A stretch of DNA of 64,000 nucleotides from Vitis vinifera. Its lineage: Eukaryota > Streptophyta > Magnoliopsida > Vitales > Vitaceae. Of the stretch, positions 18,890 to 31,119 are shown piece after piece. The DNA lies in assembly GCF_030704535.1 (NCBI RefSeq), contig NC_081806.1:5355001-5419000 (forward strand), read 5' to 3'. Position 1 is the first letter of the stretch; the number at the start of each line of letters is the position of its first letter. The notes beneath the pieces are model-generated. The model was not told the DNA's origin. It did not search any database and saw only the letters and a list, made by a program, of their open reading frames with translations. Position numbers and translations under genes: made by a program.

Positions 18890-21287
18890 TTAAGCTCCAT
18901 AACCTCTAATCAACAGTTGATGAATTCTGCATCCTTATTCTCCAACTCATTCAATTGTACTCTACTAGTCAAAAGCTAGATCTAGATAACTATTTGATTT
19001 GAAGTCTCAAATATTGCCGACAATTTGAGTATATGGTCTATGTGTTTCAGTTCAAGAAATTTGTTGAGAATCTACTTGAAGTAAAGATTAAAGCACTCCA
19101 AGTCAATATGGGCAATGAGTACAAACTACTAACACAATTTCTTAATGACATCGGTATAATGTTGTGATAGTCGTGTCCCTATATGCATCAACAAAATGGT
19201 TGTATTGAATGAAAGTACATGTATATTGTTGAACTGGGCTTGACATTGTTGGCTTAAGCCTTCATGTTGCTTAGTTTTTGGTGGGTTGTTTTTAGTATTG
19301 TAGTTTATTTAATCAACGAGTTACCTTCAGTGATACTAAGTAACCAATCTCCTATGAGGAAATTGTTCCATTAAGAACCTAATTACTCTTTCCTAAGTTG
19401 TTTTGGTTGTGTTTGCTTTCTACATAGAAAACCATATAATAAAAACAAATTTGATTTCCATTCATTCAAATGTGTGTTTGTGGGTTACAATAATATACAC
19501 AAGGGGTATAAGTGCTTCAGTCTCTCAATAAAAATTTATAACAATGTAGTTTTTTATGAACAAACATTCTCTTTCTTCACGACATTCTCATTCCTTTTTA
19601 TATCTAGCTCCAATAACAAAACTATGAGTTTAGCCTAAGTTTCATGTCTTTCTATGATATTATCTCAATTCATCAAACCAAAAACATCGATTATTTAAAA
19701 AGATAGCCTTAAAATTGGAGATGATTATGAAACTTATTCCTCTAAAAACCAGTTTGCAACCCGCACTCACAATGGAAGTTTAAATGACCCAACTTCTTGT
19801 GACTTATGTATGGATTTGCCTATTCCTGCCTCCAATACATATCTAATGACAATAAGATTAAAGGTAGAGATATTTAAACCAAAGTTGTTCACAACTGAAA
19901 GCACCGAATAACAACTTGAGAGTGAACCTAATAGTGTTATAAAAGCATTAAAATCTAACAAGTAGAGAAAAATTATGGAAGTAGAGTTTTAAACACTAAC
20001 TCAAAATCAAACTTGGTCCTTAGTACCTTGCCTTCCACACTACAATGTTGTTCACCATAAATGGGATATAAGTTAAAAAATATAACCTAGATGGCTGAAT
20101 TCAACGTCACAAGACACGTGTTGTATGATTAAGAGGATTTCATCAAACATTAAGAGTCGATTATTTGGAAACATTCAACCTTATCATAAAGTCAAATTCT
20201 ATACAAATCATATTGACTATAACAATTGATTGTATGTGCTCGATAACCATTGCATGCTTGGTTCGAAAAACTACTATTAGGATTTCAAAAGCTTGAAGTC
20301 TAACACATCCTTGTTCATATGTAGTAAAGGCTACAACTCTATATTTCTACTTATGTATATAAACAATATTCTCATCGCTGGTATTAACCCTAACTTGATC
20401 ACAAGACTTATCCATGGCATCAACTTCTCATTTTCACTAAAGAACTTAGGAGATTTGCATTATTTTAATGGAATTAAAGCATTTCGAGATTCCATAGGAC
20501 TTTATCCAACTTAGTCCATATATATAATTGATTTATTAAAATGAACTAACATGAAACAAACTAATAATTGTCTTATACTGGCAAGTATGGGTCTACAACT
20601 ATCTAGTTCTAGTGGATATAAGGTGAATGGTGAGTATATCGTGGTATTGTTAGGATATTACAATATCTTACAATTACTAGGCCATAATTATCTTACATTG
20701 TAAATAAATTGAGTCAGATTTTGTATTGTCCCACTAAAATGCATTGGAAAGCTTGTAAATGAGTTTTTAGATACTAGCATGGGAATATTAATCATGCCAT
20801 GTATATTCAACTAGCTTCTAAGTTGAGTCTCACTAGTTTTCCAGATGCAAATTAGGCTAGGTTTGTTTATGATTGCATGTCCACTAACAGCTTCTGTGTT
20901 TTTCTTGGTCCTAACATTGTCTCATGGAGTTCACATTATAAGCAAAAGGTTACTACAAGGTTAAGCATCGAGTCTAAATACAAAGCATTGGGTCACATGG
21001 TAGCAGAGGTAAACTGGTTAAAAACCTTACTAAAAGAGCTACAAGTGCCTAGTTTTTCATGTCCTATAATTTGGCGTGATAATATTGGGGCAATTTGCAT
21101 TGTTGCAAACCTAGTTGCACATGCTGGCACCAAACATATCAAAGTAGATATCCATTTTGTGTGTGAGAAACTGCTGCAAAAAGAGTTAAACATTCAATAT
21201 GTACTTAGAGAAGATCAAGTAGTTGATAAACTAATAAAGCCCTTGTTTATATCCCAATCTAATGTCTTTAAGGTCAAGTTTAACTAG
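18890..21287 (+). pseudogene. Degenerate Ty1/copia pol (integrase, reverse transcriptase, RNase H)
   Basis: With stops and frameshifts, the plus strand keeps the copia order. At about 19041-19330 it has integrase pieces (FKKFVENLLEVKIKALQ, then a HQQNGCIE block and a 'VE.GLTLLA' block). At 19430-19590 it has the post-integrase 'CVFVGY' region. At 19920-20120 it has the 'TWSLVPCLP' start of reverse transcriptase, and at 20293-20514 the core with YINNILIAG in place of the usual YVDD, then SLKNLGDLHYF. At 20640-21287 it has LQYLTITRP and RNase H (SFCVFLGPNIVSWSS, then a TKHIKVDIHFV block). Gag and protease are missing, and no right LTR could be found. The gypsy-type element inserted at the TTAA just to the left. 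It is long dead, far older than the elements nested in it. Confidence 0.85.
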
Positions 21288-24200
21288 TACTTAAGAACTT
21301 CTCAAGTATGTTTCAAATTAGAATGCATTTGATACAATCACTACTTAACTAGTACTAATAACTTTAAAATGTGTTTACATGATTAAAAGAAATCTAAAAT
21401 CATATTGGCCAAAACCTTTTTTTTTTTTATTTGATAGAATATAACAATCATCATATACGGATGTAATATCCTCGCAATATTCCACTTGATTATGGATTAT
21501 TTAGACAACAAACAATTTTTACGGAGCCAAACAAAGTTTCACAAGAGGGTCGATTTTGATATCAATTTTAATAATGGACTCATTTTTATATTAGGTATTA
21601 TCCGTTACAAAATTAAAACACATCATGATTAAGAAAAGTCATATATTATTTCATACATAATTTTTTATTTATTTAAAAAATAATAATTTGAACAATTGCT
21701 TCCCATATTTTGTTTGGAGGAGCTAATTTCATCCAAAAGTCCGAGAAACTTTTAAAAGAAAGTTAAAAAAGTCTTGTTTGATCAGAAATCTAAAAAACCA
21801 ACAAAAAAAAATTCGTAATTTTCATCTGAATTTAATCCTAGTGACCAAAACTACAATCTAAACTTCTTTCAAAATTTGACTGTCATTGCATATTTTATGG
21901 TGGAAAATTTGAGAAGTGAGGTATTGAAAGGATAATTCAATACACTATTGCGTTCTCAAGTCTGAAACTCCAATTGAAGAGGAGCGTTTACGTGATTAAA
22001 ATATTTAGCACTAAAATATTAAAGTGTTTTTAAAGCAAGAAAGTACGTGCTTGAACTCTAAATGCATTTAAGATAAACGAAGTTGATAAGTGGCTCATTT
22101 TGTATTGTTAGAGGCTTGGAGCCACTACCTAATTTCACCTTAGAGTGTGTTGTCAGTGGTTTTACAAAGTGTTTTTAGTTTTTTAACTTATAAATTTTTT
22201 TATTAAGTATAAAAAAAACTAGAAACACTTCCTAAAATCACTATCAAATATATTCTTAATTTTACCGATACTCCACCTAATTACACCTAATTAACAAAAA
22301 GAATTGTATTAGTGGGTGTCTTTTTTAATTTGATTTTTTTTATATTTATGAAAATAAGGAATAGTTTGGTAGTGTTGTTGCGAATCATTCTCAAAATACA
22401 ATTTTTGAAAAAAGTGTTTAAAAGCTTAAAAAAAATGTGTTTTTATTCACTTGTATAAAAATAATTATAAACTAAGAACCATCTAAAAATAATTCAAATT
22501 TTATGTGCTTATTAATCAAATGTAATATCTAGAATTATCAAAGGTAGTACCTAACTACCTATATCATTAAAACGTACTTGAACGATTAAAGGTAATACCT
22601 TTAATAAAAAAATATATAAAATGCTAATTATTTTTAGATAGTTGTTTGAAATTAATATTTTATAAACTCGGGTTATCATTTTATGTTTTTTTTTATATTA
22701 GTATATGGAAACAATTTTTTCCCTAAAAACTTTTTTTATTTTTATTTTTAAGAATAAAAGTTTATTTGACAACTTAAAATATTTTTATTTTATATTTATA
22801 TTTTTAAATATTTTTTAAAAATAAATTTGTTTATTATATTATATTTTTAATTACTTTTTATATTTATGTAATTATTTTTTAAACAATGTTAAAAAGAAAA
22901 AAGTGAAAACAACTTAAAATAACTAAAATACATTATAAAAAACACCATGTTTTTTTAATAAATTCTTGACAAACTATTTTCTATTAAAATATTAGTAAAC
23001 GTATTATCAAAACTAAAAAACTTTTTTTGCTTTTAGGTATGAAAAACTATATTTAAAAATATAGATATGGAACATGTGGATGATCATATAGTCATATATA
23101 TTGCAAGTCCTACAAAGTTTTGTTTGTAATTGTAAAGTTGTTAATTTTCTTATTATTGAAAAATATAAAGAAAATTTTATTGATTTTTATGATAATGCAT
23201 CAAGTTTGATAATGAAAACTATAATTTAGTTTTGTTTTACATTTGAATGTTAAATTTTGATATTTTTTAAAAAGAAGTATTCAACATCAATAGATTCAAT
23301 ACCTTCATTAAACTTAATCATTTTTTAAATAAATATTTTAAATTTTGAAAAATATAAATGTATGGAACAAGCAATTGAGAACAATTATTTCTATGACATT
23401 ACATTATTTTATACTAGGAATTATATTATAGTTTGAGTATATACAACTTGGTATGAAAATGTCTAAATATTGTTCCAGTCGGGAAGTCTTTTCGTGCCCT
23501 ATAAACAAATGGACTTCTAAGCTTCTCAATTGCTATATATTGAAAAAATCATATGATAATTGAGTGAAAAATAATAATAGAAATAATAATAATAATTAAT
23601 CAAATGAAAATTGATAGAATATAAGACTTTCAGGTTTCGGATTAACATCTGAGATATTCAATAATTTGTATCGATTGTTTCAATAATCAATTTTCTTATC
23701 CCAAATCGTGAATAGAACAATGATTTGAATTTAAGTGACATTGATGATTTGATCATGGACATTTTTTTTAATATTTTATTTTATTGTTTTATATTGGTTG
23801 CTGGGCCATAGGTTTTGTCCGTTATTCATAATTCTGGGAACGGGGTTCATCCGTTTCAATGGGATCATGCTGTCAATCAAGGTGGTGGAAATATCTAAAA
23901 TAATTAAAAGGAAAATCAATGTACCATTTTGATGCTTACATTATCAATCATATGGGAAAATTAAAGGGAAAAAACGAGAAAAACACAAATGAAAAATTCA
24001 ACACGAAATCGAAAAGAAAATGGCAACTCAAAAATGTTTTTCTTAAAAAAATAAATGTATGAAGTTTTAACTTTAAAAATAAAAATGACCAAGAAAAATA
24101 CAAAAACAAATTGTTATAAATAAATAGAATTTTCACTTGCAAATAAGATATTGCATGAAAATAAATTTAGAGCTCTGAAAGTGATTTTAGAAAATATTTT

Positions 24201-24785
24201 TAATAAAATGTTATTTAAAAAAAAAAATTATGGGTTTGTTTAATAACTATTTTTTAGAATAATTTTTGTTCTCCAAAACAAAAAATATAAAAAATATGTT
24301 TGACAATAAAAGAAAAAACTTTTTTTTTTCCTTTTTGTTTTTGTTATTTAGAACAAAAAAAAATGGTGTTTTCAGCTCTTTTAATTATTTTATATTGTTT
24401 TTACTTATTTTCTAATAACTATTTTAAAAAATAATTATATAAATATGTAAAATTATTAAAATAAAGCACTAGATATACAAATTATTTTTAAAACATATTT
24501 AAAAATAATAAAAATAAATTAAAAATATTTTAAGTTTTTAAACAGATTTTTGTTCTACAAAAATCAGATAATGATTTTTAAAAACGGTTGTTAAAAATAA
24601 TTTTCAGGATTGTTTTAAAAAACATCACTAGACAAATTGAGATTTGATAAATTTTAGAAAACACTCTTAAAATTTTAAAAAATTATTTTTAATATTTAAA
24701 AATCATTTATAAATTTCTGTAAGCAAAGACGTGATAAGTATGTGATTTTTCTAAAAACATTAAAACACTCTTAAACCTAAAACAC
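21288..24785. other. AT-rich spacer
   Basis: No gene can be supported. Very AT-rich, with long A and T runs and no clear repeat structure by eye. Confidence 0.45.
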
Positions 24786-24871
24786 TCACGGAGAAATAGT
24801 GTGAAAGGCACTCTCAATCAATCAACTTTCACGGAGAAATAGTGTGAAAGGCACTCTCAATCAATCAACTT
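24786..24871 (+). repeat. Exact 43-bp tandem duplication
   Basis: A 43-bp unit opening TCACGGAGAAATAGTGTGAA occurs twice head to tail (24786-24828 and 24829-24871) without a mismatch. It lies about 1.1 kb upstream of the small gene at 25989. Confidence 0.95.
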
Positions 24872-25988
24872 TTCTATCGTCCAAACAATCCCCAGAGTAA
24901 GATGGGGTCCATCGTAAGCAATACGGATACTTGGAGAGGATATAATTAAAATTGAGACCAATCATACATGTTGTCTGCAACTCCATGCAAATTCCAGGAA
25001 GCTTCCTCTCTAACATTGCTGGCCCCCCTATTCTTCTGCTCTAAGTCTAGAATCCAGATTACGACGGCGGTTTCATATCCCATGCATCTTTATCCAACAA
25101 TATTCCAAGACGTGGCTCTCATATTACTAATTTTAATTATCAGTTCATCCTATAATCATTCACAAAATTTTGTTTGATAGTTTTTTAGAAATCATAATTT
25201 TTGTTGAATTTTATAAAAAAAAATTATCACTAATTTTATTCAAACCATTAATAACTTAAAAAAAAAAGCTTATTGTAGACACTAAAATAATATAACTTAA
25301 TGCAGAAGTTTTGTTAACTTATTGATGAAGTTATTTTATATTTGATAAATTTTTATAATATTAATATTATCCTTTTGTTGTATCTGATAATGACTTTAAC
25401 TTTTAATTTTAACTAAAACTAGAAAAGACAAAATAATATCAAACAACCCACGTAGAATAATGAAAAAAAAAAAATCTATATGTTTTGATTTTAAAATTAA
25501 GGAGAAATTGAGATCGGTTTTGTCGTTTTTCATTTTATTTTCTTAAAATTCTTATGAAATTATCTAAATTTGAAGGAAGCTCTAAGTTTTGAGGATTATA
25601 CTTGTGATGAATAATTAATATGCATGAAATTTGAATATCGCGGATGAAGAGAAGAGGGTGGATGCAATAAGATTAATGTTTTAATTAAAAGGGAACCGTT
25701 TATGGGGATTGTAGAGGTATACGCGTCCAATTAAAAAAGAATTGATTGAAAAAGAGCAGACCCACCAAGTCATTGGAGGATTTTCCCATCTTCCAAACAA
25801 GCGAAAGCTCTCTCTCTTCACATGGAGTCATACAGCATCATGCCAAAGCTTACCTCTTTTTCTTTTCTCCACTTTTATTGATTCGCAGACCTCTCCATCT
25901 ACTTAGCTGAAAGAGAATAAAACCAAAACCCCATTTGTCTGTTTAGAGGTAGGTGTAGGTACCTTTGAATTGCCTCATCAAAGCGTCC
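24872..25988. promoter_or_regulatory. Upstream region of the second small gene
   Basis: Non-coding. It holds the 'ttccaggaagcttcctctct' string at 24992-25014 that is shared with the region upstream of copy A. Before the ATG a (CT)-rich stretch 'gctctctctcttc' (25807-25820) and 'aaaaccccattt' (25926-25937) look like promoter-proximal or 5' UTR sequence. Confidence 0.35.
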
Positions 25989-26324
25989 ATGGGGCTTCAC
26001 TTGTTGGCTCTTGCCAAACTCAAGCTCTTGTCCAGTTCTCACAGCTGTAGTCCCTTGGTCGCCAACCTCGTCTGGCCTTTCTTGATCAAGCTCTCCTACA
26101 GCTTCAGATTCGTTCATGGAGCTTACGCTGATGTGATCCATGCATCAAGGCTCTTCTTCTTCCAACTGCGTCAGATCACCTTTGATCCTCAGCAGGATGA
26201 TCTCGGCAATGGCACCAGATTGGAGAGAGCCATCCGGTTGGTCCATCGGAGGCTGACCCGTTCATCACGCTCCCAGATGGACGATGAAGATAGCTTGCAT
26301 ACTCTCTCTATGCTTGCACTTTAA
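25989..26324 (+). CDS. Small one-exon protein of unknown function (copy B)
   Basis: A 111-residue protein, clear paralogue of the gene at 5643. It starts MGLHLLALAKLKLL and shares with copy A the 'PFL.KL..S.RFVHGAYADV' hydrophobic region, the RLFFFQL motif, the 'LERAIRLVH.RLTR' basic stretch and the identical C-terminal DEDSLHTLSMLAL. Codons differ at many third positions, so the duplication is not recent and the protein looks conserved. I do not know the family's function. The hydrophobic N-terminal half suggests membrane association. It is preceded in frame by non-ATG codons only, so the ATG at 25989 is well supported. It is the better-looking copy and probably expressed. Confidence 0.75.
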   Translation: MGLHLLALAKLKLLSSSHSCSPLVANLVWPFLIKLSYSFRFVHGAYADVIHASRLFFFQLRQITFDPQQDDLGNGTRLERAIRLVHRRLTRSSRSQMDDEDSLHTLSMLAL

Positions 26325-29300
26325 GCCTACGAATTCATGATCCATCTTTATCTCTATCATCAAAGGTATTTGTCTTCTGTGTTCTTGATGAATTCATGGG
26401 TTTTGTTTATTTTGGTTTATACTTGTGATCAATAAGAGGTTATTGGAAGTGATGAAGTGGAATTTGTTTTTAAATGTATTTGATATATAATCTACATATA
26501 GAAGGAAAGACAGCAGATCATGTTGTGAAGTTTATTCATTTAGTAACAAAGCTTTGCCCTAGATATGTATGTCTGAGGCTTGCCCTATATATGTCAAGGG
26601 ACAAAGGCTGGTGCTTGATATATTTATCTATGATTTGTGCTATATATATTCAGAATCAAACAACAAAAATTATAGATCATGATGGAAGATCCTAATTAAA
26701 TTCAGCTGCATATGTAGACTCTGGGTTTCTTGGACAAGGTGTGGGTGGGGTTCATTACATGATAAACCCTTTATATCCCATGCCCAAAATCAAACTGCAA
26801 AGAGAATTAAAAAACACTGAACTGTTTTCCCCATGGGAAAATTTTTGTTGTCATTAATACATTGCATGATAAGCTGAAGTAGTAGATATATTGGTTTTTT
26901 TGGTTTAGTTCATTCTACTGGCTTAGTTGTGTGAAGGGTATGGATCAGATGTAGATGTGGTTGGACAGAAATAGTAGGGCTACCTCCTTCAAGATTGGAG
27001 GTGGTGCAGCTTTATGAGGGGTTATTTTCCTTGATATTGCTAGGTGGATACCATATCACTAGTAAGGAGTGTAGACAGCAAAGAGCATGAAGAGATGTGC
27101 TTTACCTCTGTTGATTGATAGATGGTGCGTGCATCTTCTTGTTAATTTCTTAGTTTGCACCTATTTTCATTCCCTTTTTAGTTATAATTACATTGTTTGG
27201 AAGTCTCCAAGAGGCTTTACCATTCATGATGTGATCGATATATTGAAACATTTTGCATTCTTAAGTAACTGGATTTACTAAAGGGGTTAAAATACTTTTC
27301 GATTATTTTGCTTTTCTTCTCCTTCTGCGTCCACGGGAGTAAGGAATAAGATTTTTTTTTTTATACCTCAAATTAGGATTATATAAAAAGGTATTTATAC
27401 TAATCCTTAGGTAATAAAATTCCAAAAATACCCATGAACCGTATCATCAACCCCTCCTACACCCCCAACCTATCGTTTGCCCTTACCAATAAAAATACAA
27501 GCTTGAATGACAAATGTCACCGTTTCACTTCACTATTTACCCCTTTTCTCCATATATGTCTTTCCCTCAATATAAACCACATACTACAACAATTTAGATG
27601 ATCCATTTTCTGCACGTAAATAATTTCATCAAGCAAATATCAAATTTGTTATTTTCTTTGTATGCATACTCCAAGAAGAAGGAAAATAATGAAGCTTTTT
27701 GCCATCAAGAAAAATATATCCATGCTTTTCTAAAGCAATATATATTTTCTATAGCCATTCATTGTATATATTTGAAGGATAAGTTGACACTTTTAGAAAG
27801 CATGATCTATGGTGAACATTAACATTTTGATCAAGGTATATCTTTTTGAAAAGTGCCAGCTGTGACCCATTTCCTATAATTAAGCTCACTTGAAGCATGC
27901 ATTGTTGTGAGATATATATATATAAAAGCTATGGGCCGTAAAATCCTTTCCTGCACTCAAGCGTTATGTGGCACAACATGAACCTAGCTAGAATCCTTAT
28001 ACTAAAATTCAATCTTTAATTTGGTCACTAGCTACCCCATTTCTTTTGAAGCTTACCAGTGATCGAACAGGCCTCCTTGGATTTGTGTTGCCACTGAGAC
28101 ACATGCCCAACTGAGAAGCATTTTGACAAAGAAAGCATTTTTCTTTGCAGAATATATAGGGTTAATTAAGTTTGTCGAGAAAGATAGTACGCACAATGCA
28201 TGGCACATACTCTCTACATATCTGGCAATTAATATAGTCCCAACTCCAATCTGCAATCCCCTCGTCATCATCCTTAATTCCTACTCCTACAACTCCTGCA
28301 GTTCTACCAGCAAAAAGTGATCACTTCTGTTGATTCAAAGCTTAATTATTCATACACTCCAACAATGTTAATGGGTAGTTTCTACATCTCCCTGTACACA
28401 CATACATATACATATATATATATTAGATAGGTGGACTAACCAACTCATTTTTTGCTACTTGTGACTACACTTAATTGGTAGAAAATATTCTCTTCCATCA
28501 TATGAAACTGCTATTAATTAGTATGGTTTTGAATGGTTACTCTTAAAGTCTGAAATCTAAATAGGCTTCATACACATGGTTGCCCCTAGCTACTTAAGAG
28601 ATTAAGCTTTTTAGGTGAATTGCAGCTTAACATGATGAATTACCAAACCTTTTGTTCTATTTTTCAAGTCATACCGAAATCTGTGTGGTTTCTCCCATGA
28701 AAGTATCTTGAGTGTCACCTTTCAATTAGTCCAACTTGAAAGCTTCATTGACTAGCCATAACCTGAAATTCAACTTAATGCATTGTCAGGGTCACCACCC
28801 ATAACCGTATTTGCATTTTTCTGCTCGAGTTTGAAGCCAAACATGGGTCCTGGGCATTTTCAGACTATTAAAGCTATGTTTAATACTCAAAAGGTTTAAA
28901 GGAAAATATGAGGAAAAAAAAAAGGAAAAATAAGAAATATATTTAAATTTAATAAATTATTTTTATATACTACTTAAAAAAAATTTCATTTATTTGACTC
29001 TTTTATAGAAAAATTAAAAATTTTAAAAATATACAAATTTTTTAATAATTTTAATTATATTTGACATTCTTTCATATTTTTTTATAGCAAAACTAAACAT
29101 TTTTCTTAACATCTTTTCTCTTTCTTAGTATTTTCTGGGAATCAAATATAGTGTAAAGATTTTGTGAAGTAAAATAATAAAAGACACTCGAAAAGATTCA
29201 ATGATATAAATTTTTTTAATAAACAAAAATTGAGAACATTTGCATATTTTATCCCGTGAAACAGTTTAATTATTTGAAAATTGTTTATTATCTAAATTCA

Positions 29301-30516
29301 ACTTTGTTGTTCACCGGATGGATTGAACCCACTGACAATTTTGCATTCAAGAGTGCGTCAAAAATAGTAACCACTGAGAATATACAAATTGAATCAGATA
29401 AGGATTATTAGGCCTGGGGTAAGGTAACCCCAAGCCCACAGGGACAATCTACATAATATAGATTGGGCCAAATCATCCCAGAAAATCTACAATGGGCCTG
29501 AAATCTATCTGGCCAATTGTCGGCCCATGTGAATTGTAGCCTCAAAATTATAAATTGAAGAAGGCCCTTATAAATTGTGCCCTTGGTAGATATTCGTTTT
29601 GGTTTCTCCTTTTGACATTTTTGGGGTGGGATTGGACTTTGGTGCTTACAGTCATGATATGTATTAATTGGGGATGTCCAAAATTTTTCAACATTTAGAT
29701 TTAAGTGGTCCAAGTATGCAAAAATTGGAAAGTGGTAGCAATTAATGTAAGTATGACCATTTTATTATGCCTCAAATGTTGAAGCAAAATAAGAAATCAT
29801 ACCAAGCAAATCAAACCCTATTTAAGATCTGGAGCAATAGTTTGTCCTTTTGAAGAATATTGTTTAATCGTGAATGAGGAGTTTTCGGAGAATTTATCCA
29901 ACTCGATGTACTAAATCAACTTAATATGATTCAATTATTATATTAAAGTTAATAAGCATATTAAATATGTTTACTTATAGATCTCATTTATTATGTGATC
30001 AACTGACATACTTTAATTCTAACAAATTCAAATGAACACATTATTTTAATTTCATGAGATATTATGATGTCTTTATTGAAAATATCTATTATCATTAGCT
30101 TCTATAGTGATCTAATTCATGAAAATATATGATCATTTTAGGGTCTTACCCATAGGTCTAAGCTTATTACCGATTTTGATATAGACTCAGTATCCTTCTA
30201 AGGTTGAAAGTCCATACAGTATAATAACTTAATGAATCATGATAATAAATATTGTAATTTAAAATTGATAAATCAACTTAATGAATTAATGTAATTTAAT
30301 AAAAATATAATTTAATTTAAAGTCACTTTAAGTCATTAAGCATAATTTGTTGATAAATTATTTAATAGTAGGAAAAAAATGGGCAAAAAGCATCTAGGTA
30401 ATGTTTGGAATATTGAAAAAAAATGAGAAAAATAGATCAATCATACTCTATTTAGAATTTTTTTTTTTAAGAAAAAACAAAGATAGATAATTTTTTTTTA
30501 AAAAAAAATCATTAAT
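26325..30516. other. Spacer downstream of copy B
   Basis: No gene that can be supported. Scattered open frames of 60-100 codons have no recognisable domain. 26330-26460 is probably the 3' UTR of copy B. A (TA)n tract lies at about 27912-27925. AT-rich, with many A/T runs from 28.9 kb on. Confidence 0.4.
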
Positions 30517-31119
30517 AGTTGTCATCGGTTTCTTTATTCCATTTCCACTGATTTTCATTTTATTTCCTAACTATTCAACTCCTGTACGACGTGTTTGGTA
30601 GGTAGAATAAAAAATCTCTTTCTATGTTTTTTTAATATTATATTTAATTTTAAAAGTTTTCTTTCAATTTCAACTTCTCAATTAATTTTATTTATTTATT
30701 AGAAGATGGAATATTTATGCAAAATAGTTTATTTTGTGAGTCATGACAAATAAATAAATAATCTTATATTTAAAAAATTATCAACATTTATTTATTATTA
30801 AGTTTGATGCTATCATTAGTTGTCATCGGTTTCTTTATTCCATTGTCACTGATTATCATTTTATTTCCTAACTATTCAACTCCTGTAGTAGTACCTGTTT
30901 GGTATGCGAGACTACAAAATCTCTTTCTATGTTTTTTTAATAATATATTTAATTTTAAAAGTTTTCTTTCAATTTCAACTTCTCAATTAATTTTATTTAT
31001 TTATTACAAGTGGAATGTTTATGCAATAGTTTATTTTGTGAGTCATGACAAATAAATAAATAATATTATATTTAATAAATTATCAACATTAATTTATTAT
31101 TAAGTTTAATGCTATCATT
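30517..31119 (+). repeat. 301-bp tandem duplication
   Basis: The block beginning 'agttgtcatcggtttcttta' at 30517 is repeated at 30818 with few substitutions and small indels. Both copies end 'atgctatcatt'. An 83-codon frame in the second copy is broken in the first, which argues that it is not coding. Confidence 0.88.
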
